Shown here: positions 1-9,625 of the stretch, piece after piece
Layout of the letters: every line of letters begins with the position of its first letter
How positions within the stretch are numbered: the first letter of the stretch is position 1
Origin: Microbacteriaceae bacterium
GTDB lineage: Bacteria > Actinomycetota > Actinomycetes > Actinomycetales > Microbacteriaceae
DNA length: 33,864 bases
NCBI GenBank assembly: GCA_025464815.1
Contig: JAODMW010000045.1
Span: forward strand, 1 to 33,864
Reading direction: 5' to 3'
Translations under genes and position numbers: made by a program
Notes under the pieces: generated by a model
Database searches by the model: none
The model's input: only the letters and a program-made list of their open reading frames with translations
Told to the model about the DNA's origin: nothing

Positions 1-896
1 ACGGAAGAGAGCACCTTCTCCTTTTCCGCACGCAGATCGGACGCATAGAAGGAGACCGGCTCCTCCATGGCGGAGAGCGAGATGAGCTGCAGAAGGTGAT
101 TCTGGATAACGTCGCGCGCCGCACCGATGCCGTCGTAGTAGCCCGCGCGACCGCCGACGCCGATATCCTCGGCCATCGTGATCTGCACGTGGTCGACGTA
201 GTTGGCGTTCCAGATCGGTTCGTACAGCTGGTTGGCGAAACGGAGAGCCAGGATGTTCTGGACGGTCTCCTTGCCCAGGTAGTGGTCGATGCGGAAGACC
301 GAGTCCGCGGGGAACACCGATTCGACGACGTCATTGAGTTCGCGAGCCGTCTTGAGATCGCTTCCGAACGGCTTCTCGATGACCACGCGGCGCCACTGGC
401 CGGCGACCTGTTCGGCGAGGCCGGAACGGCGAAGCTGCTCGGTGACCTGTGGGAAGGACTTCGGTGGGATCGAGAGATAGAACGCGTGGTTTCCCATGGT
501 CCCGCGCGTGTGGTCGAGCTCCTCGAGCGTGGCCTTCAGTTCCTGGAAGGCATGGTCGTCGTCGAACTCGCCCTGCACGAAGCGAATGCCCTCGGCCAGC
601 TGTTTCCAGACATCCTCATCGAAGGGTGTGCGCGCATATTGCTTGACCGCGTCGTGGACGACCTGTGCGAAGTCCTGATCCACCCAGTCGCGGCGCGCGA
701 AGCCCACGAGAGCAAAGCCGGGGGGCAGCAGCCCACGGTTCGCGAGGTCGTACACGGCCGGCATCAGCTTCTTGCGCGCGAGATCGCCAGTGACACCGAA
801 GATGATCAGTGCGCTGGGTCCGGCAATTCGGTTGAGTCGGCGGTCGGAGGGCAACCGTAACGGGTTGAACTCCGGTGTGATTTCCACCGGGGACAT
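1..896 (-). CDS. zwf: Glucose-6-phosphate 1-dehydrogenase Zwf (C-terminus beyond left edge)
   Basis: Oxidises glucose-6-phosphate to 6-phosphogluconolactone with NADP+, the first step of the oxidative pentose phosphate pathway, in the cytosol. The translation from ATG at 896 begins MSPVEITPEFNPLRL. It shows the Rossmann dinucleotide motif GVTGDLARKK (about residues 34-43), VVIEKPFG, and the active-site motif RIDHYLGKE (about residues 202-210) with its catalytic His. About 298 residues are present of a family length near 500, so the substrate-binding C-terminal part lies outside the window. GGAG stands just before the ATG and overlaps the pgi stop region, with 8 bases between the genes, so zwf is the downstream gene of the tkt-tal-pgi-zwf operon. 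In related actinobacteria opcA and pgl follow zwf; that is expected off the left edge but cannot be seen. Confidence 0.96.
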   Translation of the reverse strand, partial: MSPVEITPEFNPLRLPSDRRLNRIAGPSALIIFGVTGDLARKKLMPAVYDLANRGLLPPGFALVGFARRDWVDQDFAQVVHDAVKQYARTPFDEDVWKQLAEGIRFVQGEFDDDHAFQELKATLEELDHTRGTMGNHAFYLSIPPKSFPQVTEQLRRSGLAEQVAGQWRRVVIEKPFGSDLKTARELNDVVESVFPADSVFRIDHYLGKETVQNILALRFANQLYEPIWNANYVDHVQITMAEDIGVGGRAGYYDGIGAARDVIQNHLLQLISLSAMEEPVSFYASDLRAEKEKVLSS

Positions 897-904
897 TCGG
901 CTCC

Positions 905-2512
905 TCAGAGTTTCTGGTCGACCGCGCTGAAGAGCGTGGTGAGGTTCGCTGCCGGATCGGTCAGCGTAAGGGTGAGAACGGGACGGCCGTGCTCGGCGAG
1001 CACACTGGCATCCCCAGCGGCCTGGGCCTGGATGAGATAGCCGAAGCTGAAGGGGCTGTCCGGGATCTCGAGGTCCTGCGCCGCGGTCGCGGTGATCTGC
1101 AGGAAGACGCCGATCGCGGGTCCGCCCTTGTGGAACTGCCCGGTCGAGTGCAGAAAGCGCGGGCCCCAGCCGAAGGTGACGGGACGGCCGGTCTTCGCGG
1201 CCAGAAGATCACGCAGCTTGGCGAGTCCGCGGTTCGCGTGACGGTCGACATACGCCTGCACGGCGAGGTAGCCGTCCGGACCGATCTGTGCGAGCAGCGC
1301 GTCGATGGCGTCGGAGATCGAATCGACGCCGCCGAGCAGCTCGGCCGGGCCGCGCACCTCGATACCGTCCGAGACGAATGACGGGGCGACCGGCTCCGGA
1401 CGGGAGTCGAGCAGTGCCCGGGTCGCGATCTTCGCAGACTCGACGTCCGGCTGATCGAAGGGGTTGATGCCGAGCAGGCGACCGGCGACGGCCACCGCGT
1501 ACTCCCAGACGAGGATCTGCGCACCGAGGGTGCCGCTGATCTCGATCTCGCCATCCGCGACCTCTTCGGTCGCCCGCGCGCTCTCGACGAGGCGCACGAT
1601 CTGAACGTCGTCGAGGTGCTCGGTCAGCTCGGGGGAGTGGACGTCGAGCACGACAGGCAGGATGCCTTTGCCGAGCTTCCCCGTCGACTCCGCGATCAGC
1701 TGTTCGACCCAGTCGCCGAAGCCGACGATGTATGTGCCGTCGGAGACGATGCCGAGCTTGTCCTTGAGCGGTTTGGTGCCGGCAATCGCCGCACCGAGCA
1801 CCAGACCGGGGTTGTCGGGGGTGTCGACGGCCAGGCGGCCGCTGACGGAGGAGGCTTCGGCGAGGAGTGCGCGGATGTCGACACCGGCGAGTCCCGACGG
1901 TACGAGGCCGAAGGCGGTGAGCGCCGAATAGCGACCGCCGACGTTCGGGTCCGCATTGAAGACGCGATAGCCTGCCTCGCGGGCATCCGTGTCGAGCGGG
2001 GAACCGGGATCGGTCACGACGACGATCCGCTCGATGGGGTCGATGCCCACCTCGTGGAAGGCCTTTTCGTAGGCCTTTCGCTGGCTTGCGGTCTCGAGGG
2101 TCGAGCCGGACTTCGATGAGATGACGACCACGGTCGTCTCGAGCCGATCGTCCAGGGCGGCGAGCACTTGCCCCGGGTCGGTCGAGTCGAGCACGGTGAG
2201 TTCGACGCCGGCCGTGCGGGTGATCACCTCGGGAGCGAGCGAAGATCCGCCCATGCCGCAGAGCACGATGTGGTTGACGCCTTCGGCGTGCAGCTTGTCG
2301 CGGAGGGCGATGATGTCGTCGATCAACGGCTCCGAAATGACCACGGACTCGGTCCAGCCGAGCCGTTTTGCGGCTTCCTCTTCGGCATCCGGACCCCAGA
2401 GGGTCGGATCGAGGTCGGTGATGCGCGAGGCGACGAGGTCGCTGACGAGCTGCGGGACGACACGATCGACGGCCTCGGCCGCCGCGCCGCTTACCGCGAT
2501 GTCGAAGCTCAC
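905..2512 (-). CDS. pgi: Glucose-6-phosphate isomerase Pgi
   Basis: Interconverts glucose-6-phosphate and fructose-6-phosphate. The 535-residue protein has two sugar-isomerase (SIS) domains. The phosphate-binding CGMGGSS lies near residues 85-91 and SSKSGST near 132-138, the latter typical of Pgi. The start is GTG at 2512, preceded by GGGAG, and the GTG shares bases with the tal stop (GTGA, 4-base overlap), so translation is probably coupled. The sequence is of the divergent actinobacterial type that resembles the isomerase half of fused transaldolase/isomerase proteins rather than the E. coli type; this is a judgement from motif spacing, not from a search. Its place between tal and zwf puts control of glucose-6-phosphate partitioning in one transcript. 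Confidence 0.93.
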   Translation of the reverse strand: MSFDIAVSGAAAEAVDRVVPQLVSDLVASRITDLDPTLWGPDAEEEAAKRLGWTESVVISEPLIDDIIALRDKLHAEGVNHIVLCGMGGSSLAPEVITRTAGVELTVLDSTDPGQVLAALDDRLETTVVVISSKSGSTLETASQRKAYEKAFHEVGIDPIERIVVVTDPGSPLDTDAREAGYRVFNADPNVGGRYSALTAFGLVPSGLAGVDIRALLAEASSVSGRLAVDTPDNPGLVLGAAIAGTKPLKDKLGIVSDGTYIVGFGDWVEQLIAESTGKLGKGILPVVLDVHSPELTEHLDDVQIVRLVESARATEEVADGEIEISGTLGAQILVWEYAVAVAGRLLGINPFDQPDVESAKIATRALLDSRPEPVAPSFVSDGIEVRGPAELLGGVDSISDAIDALLAQIGPDGYLAVQAYVDRHANRGLAKLRDLLAAKTGRPVTFGWGPRFLHSTGQFHKGGPAIGVFLQITATAAQDLEIPDSPFSFGYLIQAQAAGDASVLAEHGRPVLTLTLTDPAANLTTLFSAVDQKL

Positions 2513-3636
2513 TTGACCACTCCCGCCTGTGCGGACTCGAGGGCTGCCGTGACGGTGTCGAGCAGCTCATTCCAAGAGACGATGAATTTCTCCACACCCT
2601 CCTTCTCGAGAAGGGCCGTGACCTCGTCATAGGAAACGCCCTGCGCCGCGAGTGCGTCGAGGACGGCATTCGCATCGGCATAGCTGCCGGTGACCTTGTC
2701 TCCTTCGATCACGCCGTGGTCGAAGGTCGCCTCGAGGGTCTTCTCCGGCATCGTGTTCACGACATCGGCGACCGCGAGCTCCGTCACGTAGAGCGTGTCG
2801 GGCAGGCTCGGATCCTTGACGCCGGTGGACGCCCACAGCGGTCGCTGGCGGTTGGCACCGGCGGCGATGAGGCCCTTGGCGCGCTCGCTGTCGAAGGCCT
2901 GCTCGAAGACCTGGTAGGCGAGACGAGCGTTCGCGATACCGGCCTTGCTCTTGAGGGCGATCGCCTCAGGGGTGCCGATCGCCTCGAGGCGCTTGTCGAT
3001 CTCGGTGTCGACGCGCGACACGAAGAAGGACGCAACCGAACGGATGGTGGAGAGGTCGTGGCCTGCGGCCCTGGCCTTCTCGAGCCCCGCCAGATAGGCG
3101 TTGATGACTTCGCGATGGCGTTCGAGGCTGAAGATGAGCGTGACGTTGACGCTGATTCCGGCGGCGATCGTCTCGGTGATGGCCTCGAGGCCCTCGATGG
3201 TGGCGGGAATCTTGATCATCGCGTTCGGACGATTGACCTTCGCCCAGAGCTGCTTGGCCTCAGCGATGGTGCCTGCGGCGTCGTGTGCGAGACCGGGCTC
3301 GACCTCGATCGACACGCGACCGTCCTTACCGCCGGTCGAGTCGTATACCGGCCGGAAGATGTCACTCGCATTGGCGACATCGTCGGTCGTGATCTCGAAG
3401 ACCGCCTCGGTCACGGACTTGCCTGCCGCAGCGAGCTCGGCGACCTGGGCGTCGTAGGCCTCGCCTTTGGCTAGGGCGCTGGCGAAGATCGTGGGGTTGG
3501 TCGTCACTCCGACCACCTGCCGATCGGCAATCAGTCGTGCCAGGCCGCCGGAAGCGATTCGCTCGCGGGAGAGGTCGTCGAGCCAGATGCTGACGCCAGC
3601 CTCCGAAAGAGCTTGTGTGGGGTTCTTCTCAGTCAT
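2509..3636 (-). CDS. tal: Transaldolase Tal
   Basis: Transfers a dihydroxyacetone unit from sedoheptulose-7-phosphate to glyceraldehyde-3-phosphate in the non-oxidative pentose phosphate pathway. The 375-residue protein matches the long (about 370-residue) bacterial transaldolase class. Visible motifs are WLDDLSR (near 18-24, catalytic Asp), GVTTNPTIF (43-51), and NAMIKIPAT (138-146), whose Lys142 is the Schiff-base lysine. The start ATG at 3636 (MTEKNPTQ) is chosen because the open frame upstream runs through tkt and has no transaldolase sequence. An AAGGAAAGAAG stretch upstream serves as ribosome binding site. The gene follows tkt by 26 bases and overlaps pgi by four. Confidence 0.95.
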   Translation of the reverse strand: MTEKNPTQALSEAGVSIWLDDLSRERIASGGLARLIADRQVVGVTTNPTIFASALAKGEAYDAQVAELAAAGKSVTEAVFEITTDDVANASDIFRPVYDSTGGKDGRVSIEVEPGLAHDAAGTIAEAKQLWAKVNRPNAMIKIPATIEGLEAITETIAAGISVNVTLIFSLERHREVINAYLAGLEKARAAGHDLSTIRSVASFFVSRVDTEIDKRLEAIGTPEAIALKSKAGIANARLAYQVFEQAFDSERAKGLIAAGANRQRPLWASTGVKDPSLPDTLYVTELAVADVVNTMPEKTLEATFDHGVIEGDKVTGSYADANAVLDALAAQGVSYDEVTALLEKEGVEKFIVSWNELLDTVTAALESAQAGVVK

Positions 3637-3662
3637 TTCTGTCTTCTTTCCTTTGCCCGCGC

Positions 3663-5756
3663 CTACACGGCGGCGAGCGAGTCCTTGGCTGCGGCGATGG
3701 CGTGCTCGGTCGTGATGCCGAACTCGCGGAACAGCGTCTTGTAGTCGGCGGACGCGCCGAAGTGCTCGATGGATACACTGCGACCCGCGTCGCCGACGTA
3801 CGAACGCCAGGTCAGATCGATACCGGCCTCGATCGAGACGCGCGCCTTGACCGCCTTCGGCAGGACAGATTCGCGGTACTCGGCGCTCTGCTCCTCGAAC
3901 CACTCGAGGCTCGGCGCCGACACGACGCGGGCGTTGACGCCCTCAGCCTTCAGCTGTTCACGGGCATCGACGGCGATCTGCAGCTCGGATCCGGTGGCGA
4001 TGAAGATCACGTCGGGTGAGCCATTCGGCGCCTCGGCGAGAACGTACGCGCCCCTGGCGACGTGCCTGGCGGCGGCGAAGGTGTCGCCGCTCGCCACGTC
4101 GTCCCCGCGCTCGAACACGGGGATGTTCTGCCGGGTCAGGGCGATGCCTGCTGGACCGTTGCGGCGCTCGAGGATCGTCTTCCAGGCCCAGGCGACCTCG
4201 TTCGCGTCCCCAGGACGCACGATGTCGAGACCGGGGATCGCACGTAGTGCGGCGAGCTGTTCGACCGGCTGGTGGGTCGGGCCGTCTTCGCCGAGCGCGA
4301 CGGAGTCGTGGGTCCACACGTAAATAGTCGGTGCCTTCATGAGGGCGGCCAGTCGGACCGCCGGACGCATGTAATCGCTGAAGATCAGGAAGGTACCGCC
4401 GAAGGGGCGCGTGTTGCCGTGCAGCACGATGCCGTTGAGGATGGCACCCATGGCGTGCTCGCGGATGCCGAAGTGCAGCACACGGCCGTACTTGTTTCCT
4501 GTCCATTCGTGCGTCGACCGCTCGGCGGGAACGAAGGATGCCGCACCCTCGATGGTCGTGTTGTTGGACTCAGCCAGGTCGGCCGATCCGCCCCACAACT
4601 CCGGGATGACCGGCCCGAGCGCGTTCAACACCTTGCCGGATGCGGCGCGTGTGGAAAGCTCCTTGCCTGCCTCGAACACAGGGAGGGCTTCTTCGACGCC
4701 CTCCGGGAGGGCACCAGACAGGATGCGATCGAGGAGCTTCTTCCGCTCCGGGTTGGCTACGGCCCAGGCGTCGAACTGTTCGTTCCATTCGGCGTGGGCG
4801 GCCTTACCGCGATCAACGGCCTTGCGGGTGTGCGAGAGGACCTCAGGGTCGACGTCGAAGGTCTTCTCCGGGTCGAAGCCGAGAACTTCCTTGACCGCTC
4901 TGAGTTCATCTGCACCGAGTGCCGATCCGTGGATCTTGCCGGTGTTCTGCTTTTTCGGACTCGGCCATCCGATGATCGTCTTGAGAATGATGAGCGACGG
5001 CTTAGAGGTCTCGGCCTGTGCCGCTTCGATCGCGTCGTTCAGCGCGGCGACGTCTTCGATGTACTGTCCGGTCTTCTTCCAGTCGACGACCTGCACGTGC
5101 CAGTGATAGGCCTCATAGCGGGCCTTCACGTCCTCGGTGAAGGCGATATTGGTGTCGTCCTCGATCGAGATCTGGTTGCTGTCATAGATAGCGATCAGGT
5201 TGCCGAGCTCCTGGTGACCGGCGAGCGACGAAGCCTCGCTCGTGACGCCCTCCTGCATGTCGCCGTCGCCGGCGATCGTGTAGATGTAGTGGTCGAATGG
5301 ACTGGTGCCCCATTCGGCGTCCGGATCGAACAGGCCGCGCTCGTAACGCGCCGCATAGGCGAAGCCCACGGATGCCGAGATCCCCTGGCCGAGCGGACCG
5401 GTCGTGATCTCGACACCGTCCGTGTGGCCGTACTCCGGGTGCCCAGGTGTCTTCGAGCCCCAGGTGCGGAGGGCCTTCAGGTCGTCGAGCTCGAGTCCAT
5501 AGCCACCGAAGTAGAACTGTACGTACTGCGTGAGCGAGCTGTGGCCTGCCGAGAGGATAAAACGGTCACGGCCGATCCAGGTGCTGTCGCTCGGGTCACG
5601 GCGCATAACCTTTTGGAACAGCAGATAGGCCGCCGGAGCGAGGCTCATGGCGGTGCCAGGATGCCCGTTCCCCACCTTCTCCACGGCATCCGCTGCGAGA
5701 ACACGCGCGGTGTCGACGGCCTTGTTGTCAATGGGATCCCATTGGAGAGCTGCCAC
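3663..5756 (-). CDS. tkt: Transketolase Tkt
   Basis: Thiamine-diphosphate enzyme that moves two-carbon ketol units between pentose phosphate sugars. The 697-residue length is normal for bacterial transketolase. Motifs include GNGHPG (29-34), SAGHSS (69-74), the ThDP/Mg motif starting GDGDMQEG (163-170) and ending at an Asn near 194, and the pyrimidine-domain motif FGIREHAMG. The start is GTG at 5756 ([17 protein letters not shown]), with AGAAGGG about 11 bases before it. The open frame continues about 65 codons upstream but the sequence there is not transketolase-like. This is the first gene of the minus-strand operon; its promoter region is shared head-to-head with ctaB. Confidence 0.95.
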   Translation of the reverse strand: MAALQWDPIDNKAVDTARVLAADAVEKVGNGHPGTAMSLAPAAYLLFQKVMRRDPSDSTWIGRDRFILSAGHSSLTQYVQFYFGGYGLELDDLKALRTWGSKTPGHPEYGHTDGVEITTGPLGQGISASVGFAYAARYERGLFDPDAEWGTSPFDHYIYTIAGDGDMQEGVTSEASSLAGHQELGNLIAIYDSNQISIEDDTNIAFTEDVKARYEAYHWHVQVVDWKKTGQYIEDVAALNDAIEAAQAETSKPSLIILKTIIGWPSPKKQNTGKIHGSALGADELRAVKEVLGFDPEKTFDVDPEVLSHTRKAVDRGKAAHAEWNEQFDAWAVANPERKKLLDRILSGALPEGVEEALPVFEAGKELSTRAASGKVLNALGPVIPELWGGSADLAESNNTTIEGAASFVPAERSTHEWTGNKYGRVLHFGIREHAMGAILNGIVLHGNTRPFGGTFLIFSDYMRPAVRLAALMKAPTIYVWTHDSVALGEDGPTHQPVEQLAALRAIPGLDIVRPGDANEVAWAWKTILERRNGPAGIALTRQNIPVFERGDDVASGDTFAAARHVARGAYVLAEAPNGSPDVIFIATGSELQIAVDAREQLKAEGVNARVVSAPSLEWFEEQSAEYRESVLPKAVKARVSIEAGIDLTWRSYVGDAGRSVSIEHFGASADYKTLFREFGITTEHAIAAAKDSLAAV

Positions 5757-6028
5757 GAGATGATGACCCTTCTGTTGCCGCGGTCTTCGCCCGAACGGGC
5801 CTGCCGCTATAGAGGTTGCGCACTCGCCTGACATCATCGGCATTGCGGCAGGCGGCCCGGTTCGCGGCACAATGTTGGGGGCGCACAACGAGGGGGCCTG
5901 CAGCTGGCAAGCACATTCAAGTATAGAGAAAGCTGCGCGGCGTCGCTTCAACGCGGGCCCCTGCCGGCGTGGACGAGCATGGCAATCGCCTACAATCGTC
6001 GCAGGACATCTCGGTCGTTAGAGGAGCA
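5757..6028. promoter_or_regulatory. Divergent tkt / ctaB promoter region
   Basis: A 272-base gap between divergent genes. On the minus strand a near-consensus -10 TATACT lies at 5925-5920. A TTGAAG at 5951-5946 is a possible -35, but with a long 20-base spacer. This would give tkt a leader of roughly 155 bases containing a GCCCG/CGGGC inverted repeat at 5789-5800. On the plus strand TACAAT (5991-5996) is a good -10 for ctaB, with no clear -35, followed by the purine-rich GAGGAG at 6021-6026. No open frame in the gap looks like a protein. Assignments are by eye from consensus only. Confidence 0.45.
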
Positions 6029-6949
6029 ATGAACGTAGCGGTAGATACACGACTGCCGAGTGAACGCATCGGCTTCGTGCGCAAGACGAAGGCCTACTTC
6101 GCACTCACCAAACCCAGGGTGATCGAACTCCTTCTCGTGACGACCGCTCCCGTGATGATCCTCGCCTATAACGGCATCCCGAACCTCTGGCTCGTGCTCT
6201 GGACACTCGTCGGCGGCGCGTTGAGTGCGGGCTCGGCTGGCGCCTTCAACTGTTACATCGATCGCGACATCGACCGCGTGATGAAGAGGACGAGCAGCCG
6301 CCCGCTCGTCACCGGCGAGCTGAGCGATCGCGAGGCGCTCGTGTTCTCCTGGGTGCTCGGCATCGTCTCGACCCTCTGGCTCTGGCTGCTCGTCAACTGG
6401 CTCGCCGCCGTGCTGTCCGTCGCGGCCATCCTGTTCTATGTTCTCGTCTATACGCTCGTGCTCAAGCGCCGCACCCCACAGAACATCGTCTGGGGCGGCG
6501 CCGCCGGGTGCATGCCCGTTCTCATCGGCTGGGCGGCGGTGACCGGCTCGCTCAGCTGGACCCCGGTCATCCTGTTCGGGATCGTGTTTCTCTGGACACC
6601 GCCGCACTACTGGCCGCTCTCGATGCGCTACCGGGCCGACTACGCCTCGGTCAACGTGCCGATGCTCGCGGTCGTTCGTGGCCGGACCGTGGTCGGCCTC
6701 CAGGTGGTCCTCTACGCCTGGGCGACCATCGCCTGCTCGCTGCTGCTCATTCCCGTGGCCCACATGGGCATCGTCTACACCGTCGTCGCCGTGCTCGCCG
6801 GAGCCTGGTTCATCTACGAGTCGCACCGTCTGTACTCCATGGCCATCCGCCATGACGAGGTCAAGCCGATGCGGGTGTTCCACAGCTCGATCAGTTACCT
6901 GACGGTGCTCTTCCTGGCAATCGGCATCGACCCGCTGCTTCACTTCTAG
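6029..6949 (+). CDS. ctaB: Protoheme IX farnesyltransferase (heme O synthase) CtaB
   Basis: Integral membrane UbiA-family prenyltransferase that adds farnesyl to protoheme IX, giving heme O for the cytochrome oxidase. The 306-residue protein has about nine hydrophobic segments. The prenyl-diphosphate/Mg motif is NCYIDRDID (74-82; N74, D78, D82), followed by [11 protein letters not shown]. The second conserved site includes [15 protein letters not shown]. The start ATG at 6029 (MNVAVDTR) is preceded by GAGGAG, although only two bases separate them; in-frame codons further upstream do not resemble the family. The heme A synthase gene follows directly on the same strand, so heme O is passed to CtaA. 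Confidence 0.94.
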   Translation: MNVAVDTRLPSERIGFVRKTKAYFALTKPRVIELLLVTTAPVMILAYNGIPNLWLVLWTLVGGALSAGSAGAFNCYIDRDIDRVMKRTSSRPLVTGELSDREALVFSWVLGIVSTLWLWLLVNWLAAVLSVAAILFYVLVYTLVLKRRTPQNIVWGGAAGCMPVLIGWAAVTGSLSWTPVILFGIVFLWTPPHYWPLSMRYRADYASVNVPMLAVVRGRTVVGLQVVLYAWATIACSLLLIPVAHMGIVYTVVAVLAGAWFIYESHRLYSMAIRHDEVKPMRVFHSSISYLTVLFLAIGIDPLLHF

Positions 6950-6971
6950 CGTCTTCACCGAAGGATCGAGA

Positions 6972-7937
6972 ATCCCCATCGTCACACCGTTCTCCTATCT
7001 CGCCGATCGCTACAGTCTCGGACCGCGGGCGCTGCGCCGGGCGACCACGGCCGCGCTGCTCGTCAGCATCTTCATCGTGTTCAGCGGGGGAGTCGTGCGA
7101 GTCACCGGGTCCGGGCTCGGCTGCCCCACCTGGCCGGCCTGTGATGCGACCTCCCTGACCACGACGCCGGAACTCGGCATTCACGGCCTGATCGAATTCT
7201 CGAACCGTGCGCTGACCGGCCTGCTGATTCTCGCCGTCGGATGGGCGATTGTCGCGGCCAGGCTCCAAAAGCCCCGCAATCGCAACCTCACGCGCCTCGC
7301 CTGGTCGCAGTTCTGGCTCGTCGTGGCCAACGCCGTTGCCGGCGGTATCAGCGTGCTGACCGCCCTCAACCCTTATGTGGTCGCCTTCCACTTCCTCATG
7401 GCTATCGCGCTGCTCACGACAACCGCCCTGACCTGGCACCGTGCACGCGAAGTGCCGCGAATCCCGGCCGCACAGCCCAGGATCTCCGTGGTGCTGAGCT
7501 GGTCGCTGGTCGTCTGCACGCTGGCGCTCATCGTCGTCGGGACCCTGGTCTCAGGATCCGGGCCGCACTCCGGCGATTCCGCCGCCGTTCCGCGCATGGC
7601 CTTCGTCTGGGCCGATGTGACGATCGTGCACGGTGTCCTGGGCTCGGCGACGATCGTGCTGGCGATAGCCCTCTGGCTGACCCTGCGAGGCACGGCGCAG
7701 ACGCAGCTCGCCCGGCGTCGGGTGCTGTTCTTCGTCGTGATCGCCGTCGCCCAGGCGCTCGTCGGCCTGGTGCAGTCCCTCACCGGAATTCCGGGGAGTC
7801 TCGTCGCCATCCACCTGCTCGGATCGGCCCTGGTCTGGATCGGCGCTCTTCGAGTGCTGCTCGACGTCAATCCCGGGCTGTTTCCGAACCTTCACGGCTC
7901 GCGCGCGGCCGCGGCTGTCAATCCGGTGGATGCCTAA
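6972..7937 (+). CDS. ctaA: Heme A synthase CtaA (COX15 family), no standard start codon
   Basis: Membrane enzyme that converts heme O to heme A. The frame holds about eight transmembrane segments and the family motifs GGVVRVTGSGLGCPTWP, a heme-ligand His in GLIEFSNR, HFLMA, a second-half VHGVLG and IHLLGSALVW. The first conventional start, GTG at 7077, falls inside the first transmembrane helix and would give 286 residues. The frame is open upstream and encodes a plausible N-terminus (PIVTPFSYLADRYSLGPRA), but it contains no ATG, GTG or TTG. An AAGGA at 6961-6965 stands six bases before ATC at 6972, which is where a start is expected; I place the start there tentatively (321 residues). The CTG at 7032 is another option. 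A base error at the start codon is equally possible. Confidence 0.85.
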   Translation: MPIVTPFSYLADRYSLGPRALRRATTAALLVSIFIVFSGGVVRVTGSGLGCPTWPACDATSLTTTPELGIHGLIEFSNRALTGLLILAVGWAIVAARLQKPRNRNLTRLAWSQFWLVVANAVAGGISVLTALNPYVVAFHFLMAIALLTTTALTWHRAREVPRIPAAQPRISVVLSWSLVVCTLALIVVGTLVSGSGPHSGDSAAVPRMAFVWADVTIVHGVLGSATIVLAIALWLTLRGTAQTQLARRRVLFFVVIAVAQALVGLVQSLTGIPGSLVAIHLLGSALVWIGALRVLLDVNPGLFPNLHGSRAAAAVNPVDA

Positions 7938-8172
7938 CCGATCCGGCCTTCGCCCTGTAGAATTGGCTGGTCGAGTGGTGCGATGCAGGTAGTCGGCGAT
8001 CGCATGCAACAGGGCGGCGCAGCCCACTCTCGAGGCCACACAGGCAATCGCTGGGTTAGATCAACACGGCACACAGCTTGCACCCAGCCATTCGGTCCAT
8101 ACGGACGCAACGGATCACGGGAATGACCGGCCCGACTACCGGGTTAGTGCAAGTAGGAGAAGAGGTATTCAC
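7938..8172 (+). promoter_or_regulatory. suf operon promoter and long, potentially structured leader
   Basis: A 235-base gap before sufB. TAGAAT at 7958-7963 is a good -10 (TAnnnT class), placing a likely transcript start near 7970 and a leader of about 200 bases. Several inverted repeats follow. GTGG and TCGA at 7971-7978 pair with CCAC and TCGA at 8024-8033. TGCGAT (7979-7984) pairs with ATCGCA (7999-8004). GCTGGGT (8050-8056) pairs perfectly with ACCCAGC (8082-8088). GTCC/GGAC and CCGG/CCGG pairs lie nearer the gene. AGAGGT at 8161-8166 is the sufB ribosome binding site. Whether this is a regulatory leader, a small RNA or chance pairing in GC-rich DNA cannot be decided here. No SufR gene is adjacent. 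Confidence 0.4.
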
Positions 8173-9590
8173 ATGTCAGACATCCTGATCGACCGCCCGG
8201 AACTCGAGAGCCTCGGCATCTACGAATTCGGCTGGTCGGACTCCGACGTCGCGGGGGCGTCCGCCAGACGCGGAATCTCGCCCGAAGTGGTAGCCGACAT
8301 TTCCGCGCTCAAGGGCGAACCGGAGTGGATGCTGAAGAACCGCCTCAAGGCGCTCGCCCTCTTCTATAAGAAGCCCATGCCGGCCTGGGGTGCAGACCTC
8401 TCGGGTATCGACTTCGACAACATCAAATACTTCGTGCGTTCGACCGAAAAACAGGCACAGACCTGGGACGACCTTCCCGATGACATCAAGAACACCTACG
8501 AGAAGCTCGGAATCCCCGAGGCGGAGCGCCAGCGCCTGGTCTCAGGGGTCGCCGCACAGTACGAGTCCGAGGTCGTGTACCACACGATCAATAAGGAACT
8601 CGAGGAGCAGGGTGTGCTCTTCCTCGACACGGACACCGCCCTGCGCGAGTACCCCGAAGTCTTCAAGGAGTACTTCGGCACCGTGATTCCAGCGGGCGAC
8701 AACAAGTTCGCCGCACTGAATACCTCCGTATGGTCGGGAGGTTCCTTCGTCTAGTGCCGAAGGGCGTTCATGTCTCGATCCCGTTGCAGGCCTACTTCCG
8801 CATCAACACGGAGAACATGGGCCAGTTCGAGCGCACGCTCATCATCGCGGACGAGGGATCCTACGTCCACTACATCGAGGGCTGCACGGCCCCGATCTAC
8901 AAGTCGGACTCGCTGCACTCGGCCGTCGTCGAGATCATCGTGAAGAAGAACGCCCGCGTGCGCTACACGACGATCCAGAACTGGTCGAACAACGTCTACA
9001 ACCTGGTGACGAAGCGGGCGATCGCCCACGAGGGTGCCACCATGGAGTGGATCGACGGCAACATCGGTTCCAAGGTCACGATGAAGTATCCCTCGATCTA
9101 CCTGGTCGGCGAGCACGCCAAGGGCGAGACGCTTTCCGTTGCCTTCGCGGGCCCTGGGCAGCACCAGGACGCCGGCGCCAAGATGATCCACATGGCCCCG
9201 TATACGCAGTCGTCGATCGTCTCGAAGTCGATCGCTCGCGGGGGAGGACGCACCGGATACCGCGGCGAGGTCCGTATCGCCGAGGGTGCTCACCACTCCG
9301 CAAACACGGTGCGCTGCGATGCGCTGCTGGTCGACGCGATTTCGCGCTCCGACACCTATCCGACGACGGATGTCCGCGAGGATGACGTGCAGATGGGTCA
9401 CGAGGCCACGGTCTCCCGTGTCAGCGCGGAGCAGCTCTTCTACCTGCAATCCCGTGGAATGCCGGAGGACGAGGCAATGGCGATGATCGTCCGTGGCTTC
9501 ATCGAACCGATCGCGCGCGAACTGCCGATGGAGTACGCCCTGGAACTCAACAAGCTCATCGAAATGGGCATGGAAGGCAGTGTCGGATGA
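8173..9590 (+). pseudogene. sufB: Fe-S cluster assembly scaffold SufB, interrupted by a one-base frameshift
   Basis: SufB is the scaffold subunit of the SufBCD complex that builds Fe-S clusters. Codons from ATG 8173 read MSDILIDRPELESLG to [11 protein letters not shown] and stop at TAG 8752-8754. The rest of the protein continues without gap in another frame from GTG 8754 ([16 protein letters not shown]) to the TGA at 9588-9590. The family normally reads GGSFVYVPKGVHV, so a single base of the Tyr codon appears to be missing. The two halves together give about 472 residues, the normal length. The downstream half keeps [11 protein letters not shown], the conserved Cys in [10 protein letters not shown] and MGHEATVS. 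Codon use is intact on both sides. Because this is usually the only Fe-S assembly system in actinobacteria, a sequencing error or a very recent mutation is likelier than old decay. AGAGGT precedes the ATG by six bases. Confidence 0.92.
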
Positions 9591-9625
9591 CCTTCCTCCC
9601 ACTATCGGAAGGAATTGTCAGCTAG

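Noticed and set aside
4272-5831. A 519-residue plus-strand frame opposite tkt
   Set aside because: It is a shadow of transketolase in reverse; codon composition and lack of any motif exclude it.
7958-8172. tRNA, tmRNA, RNase P RNA or SRP RNA in the suf leader
   Set aside because: No cloverleaf, T-loop, tmRNA, RNase P or SRP signature sequence is visible, so no known RNA family is assigned.
8740-8756. Programmed -1 frameshift site in sufB
   Set aside because: The bases before the TAG do not form an X XXY YYZ slippery heptamer, and no strong pseudoknot or stem just downstream is evident. A missing base is simpler, so recoding is mentioned only as a possibility.
8740-8765. Intein or intron insertion as the cause of the SufB break
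   Set aside because: SufB is a known intein host, but the break leaves only a missing base, with no inserted sequence and no Cys or Ser splice junction.
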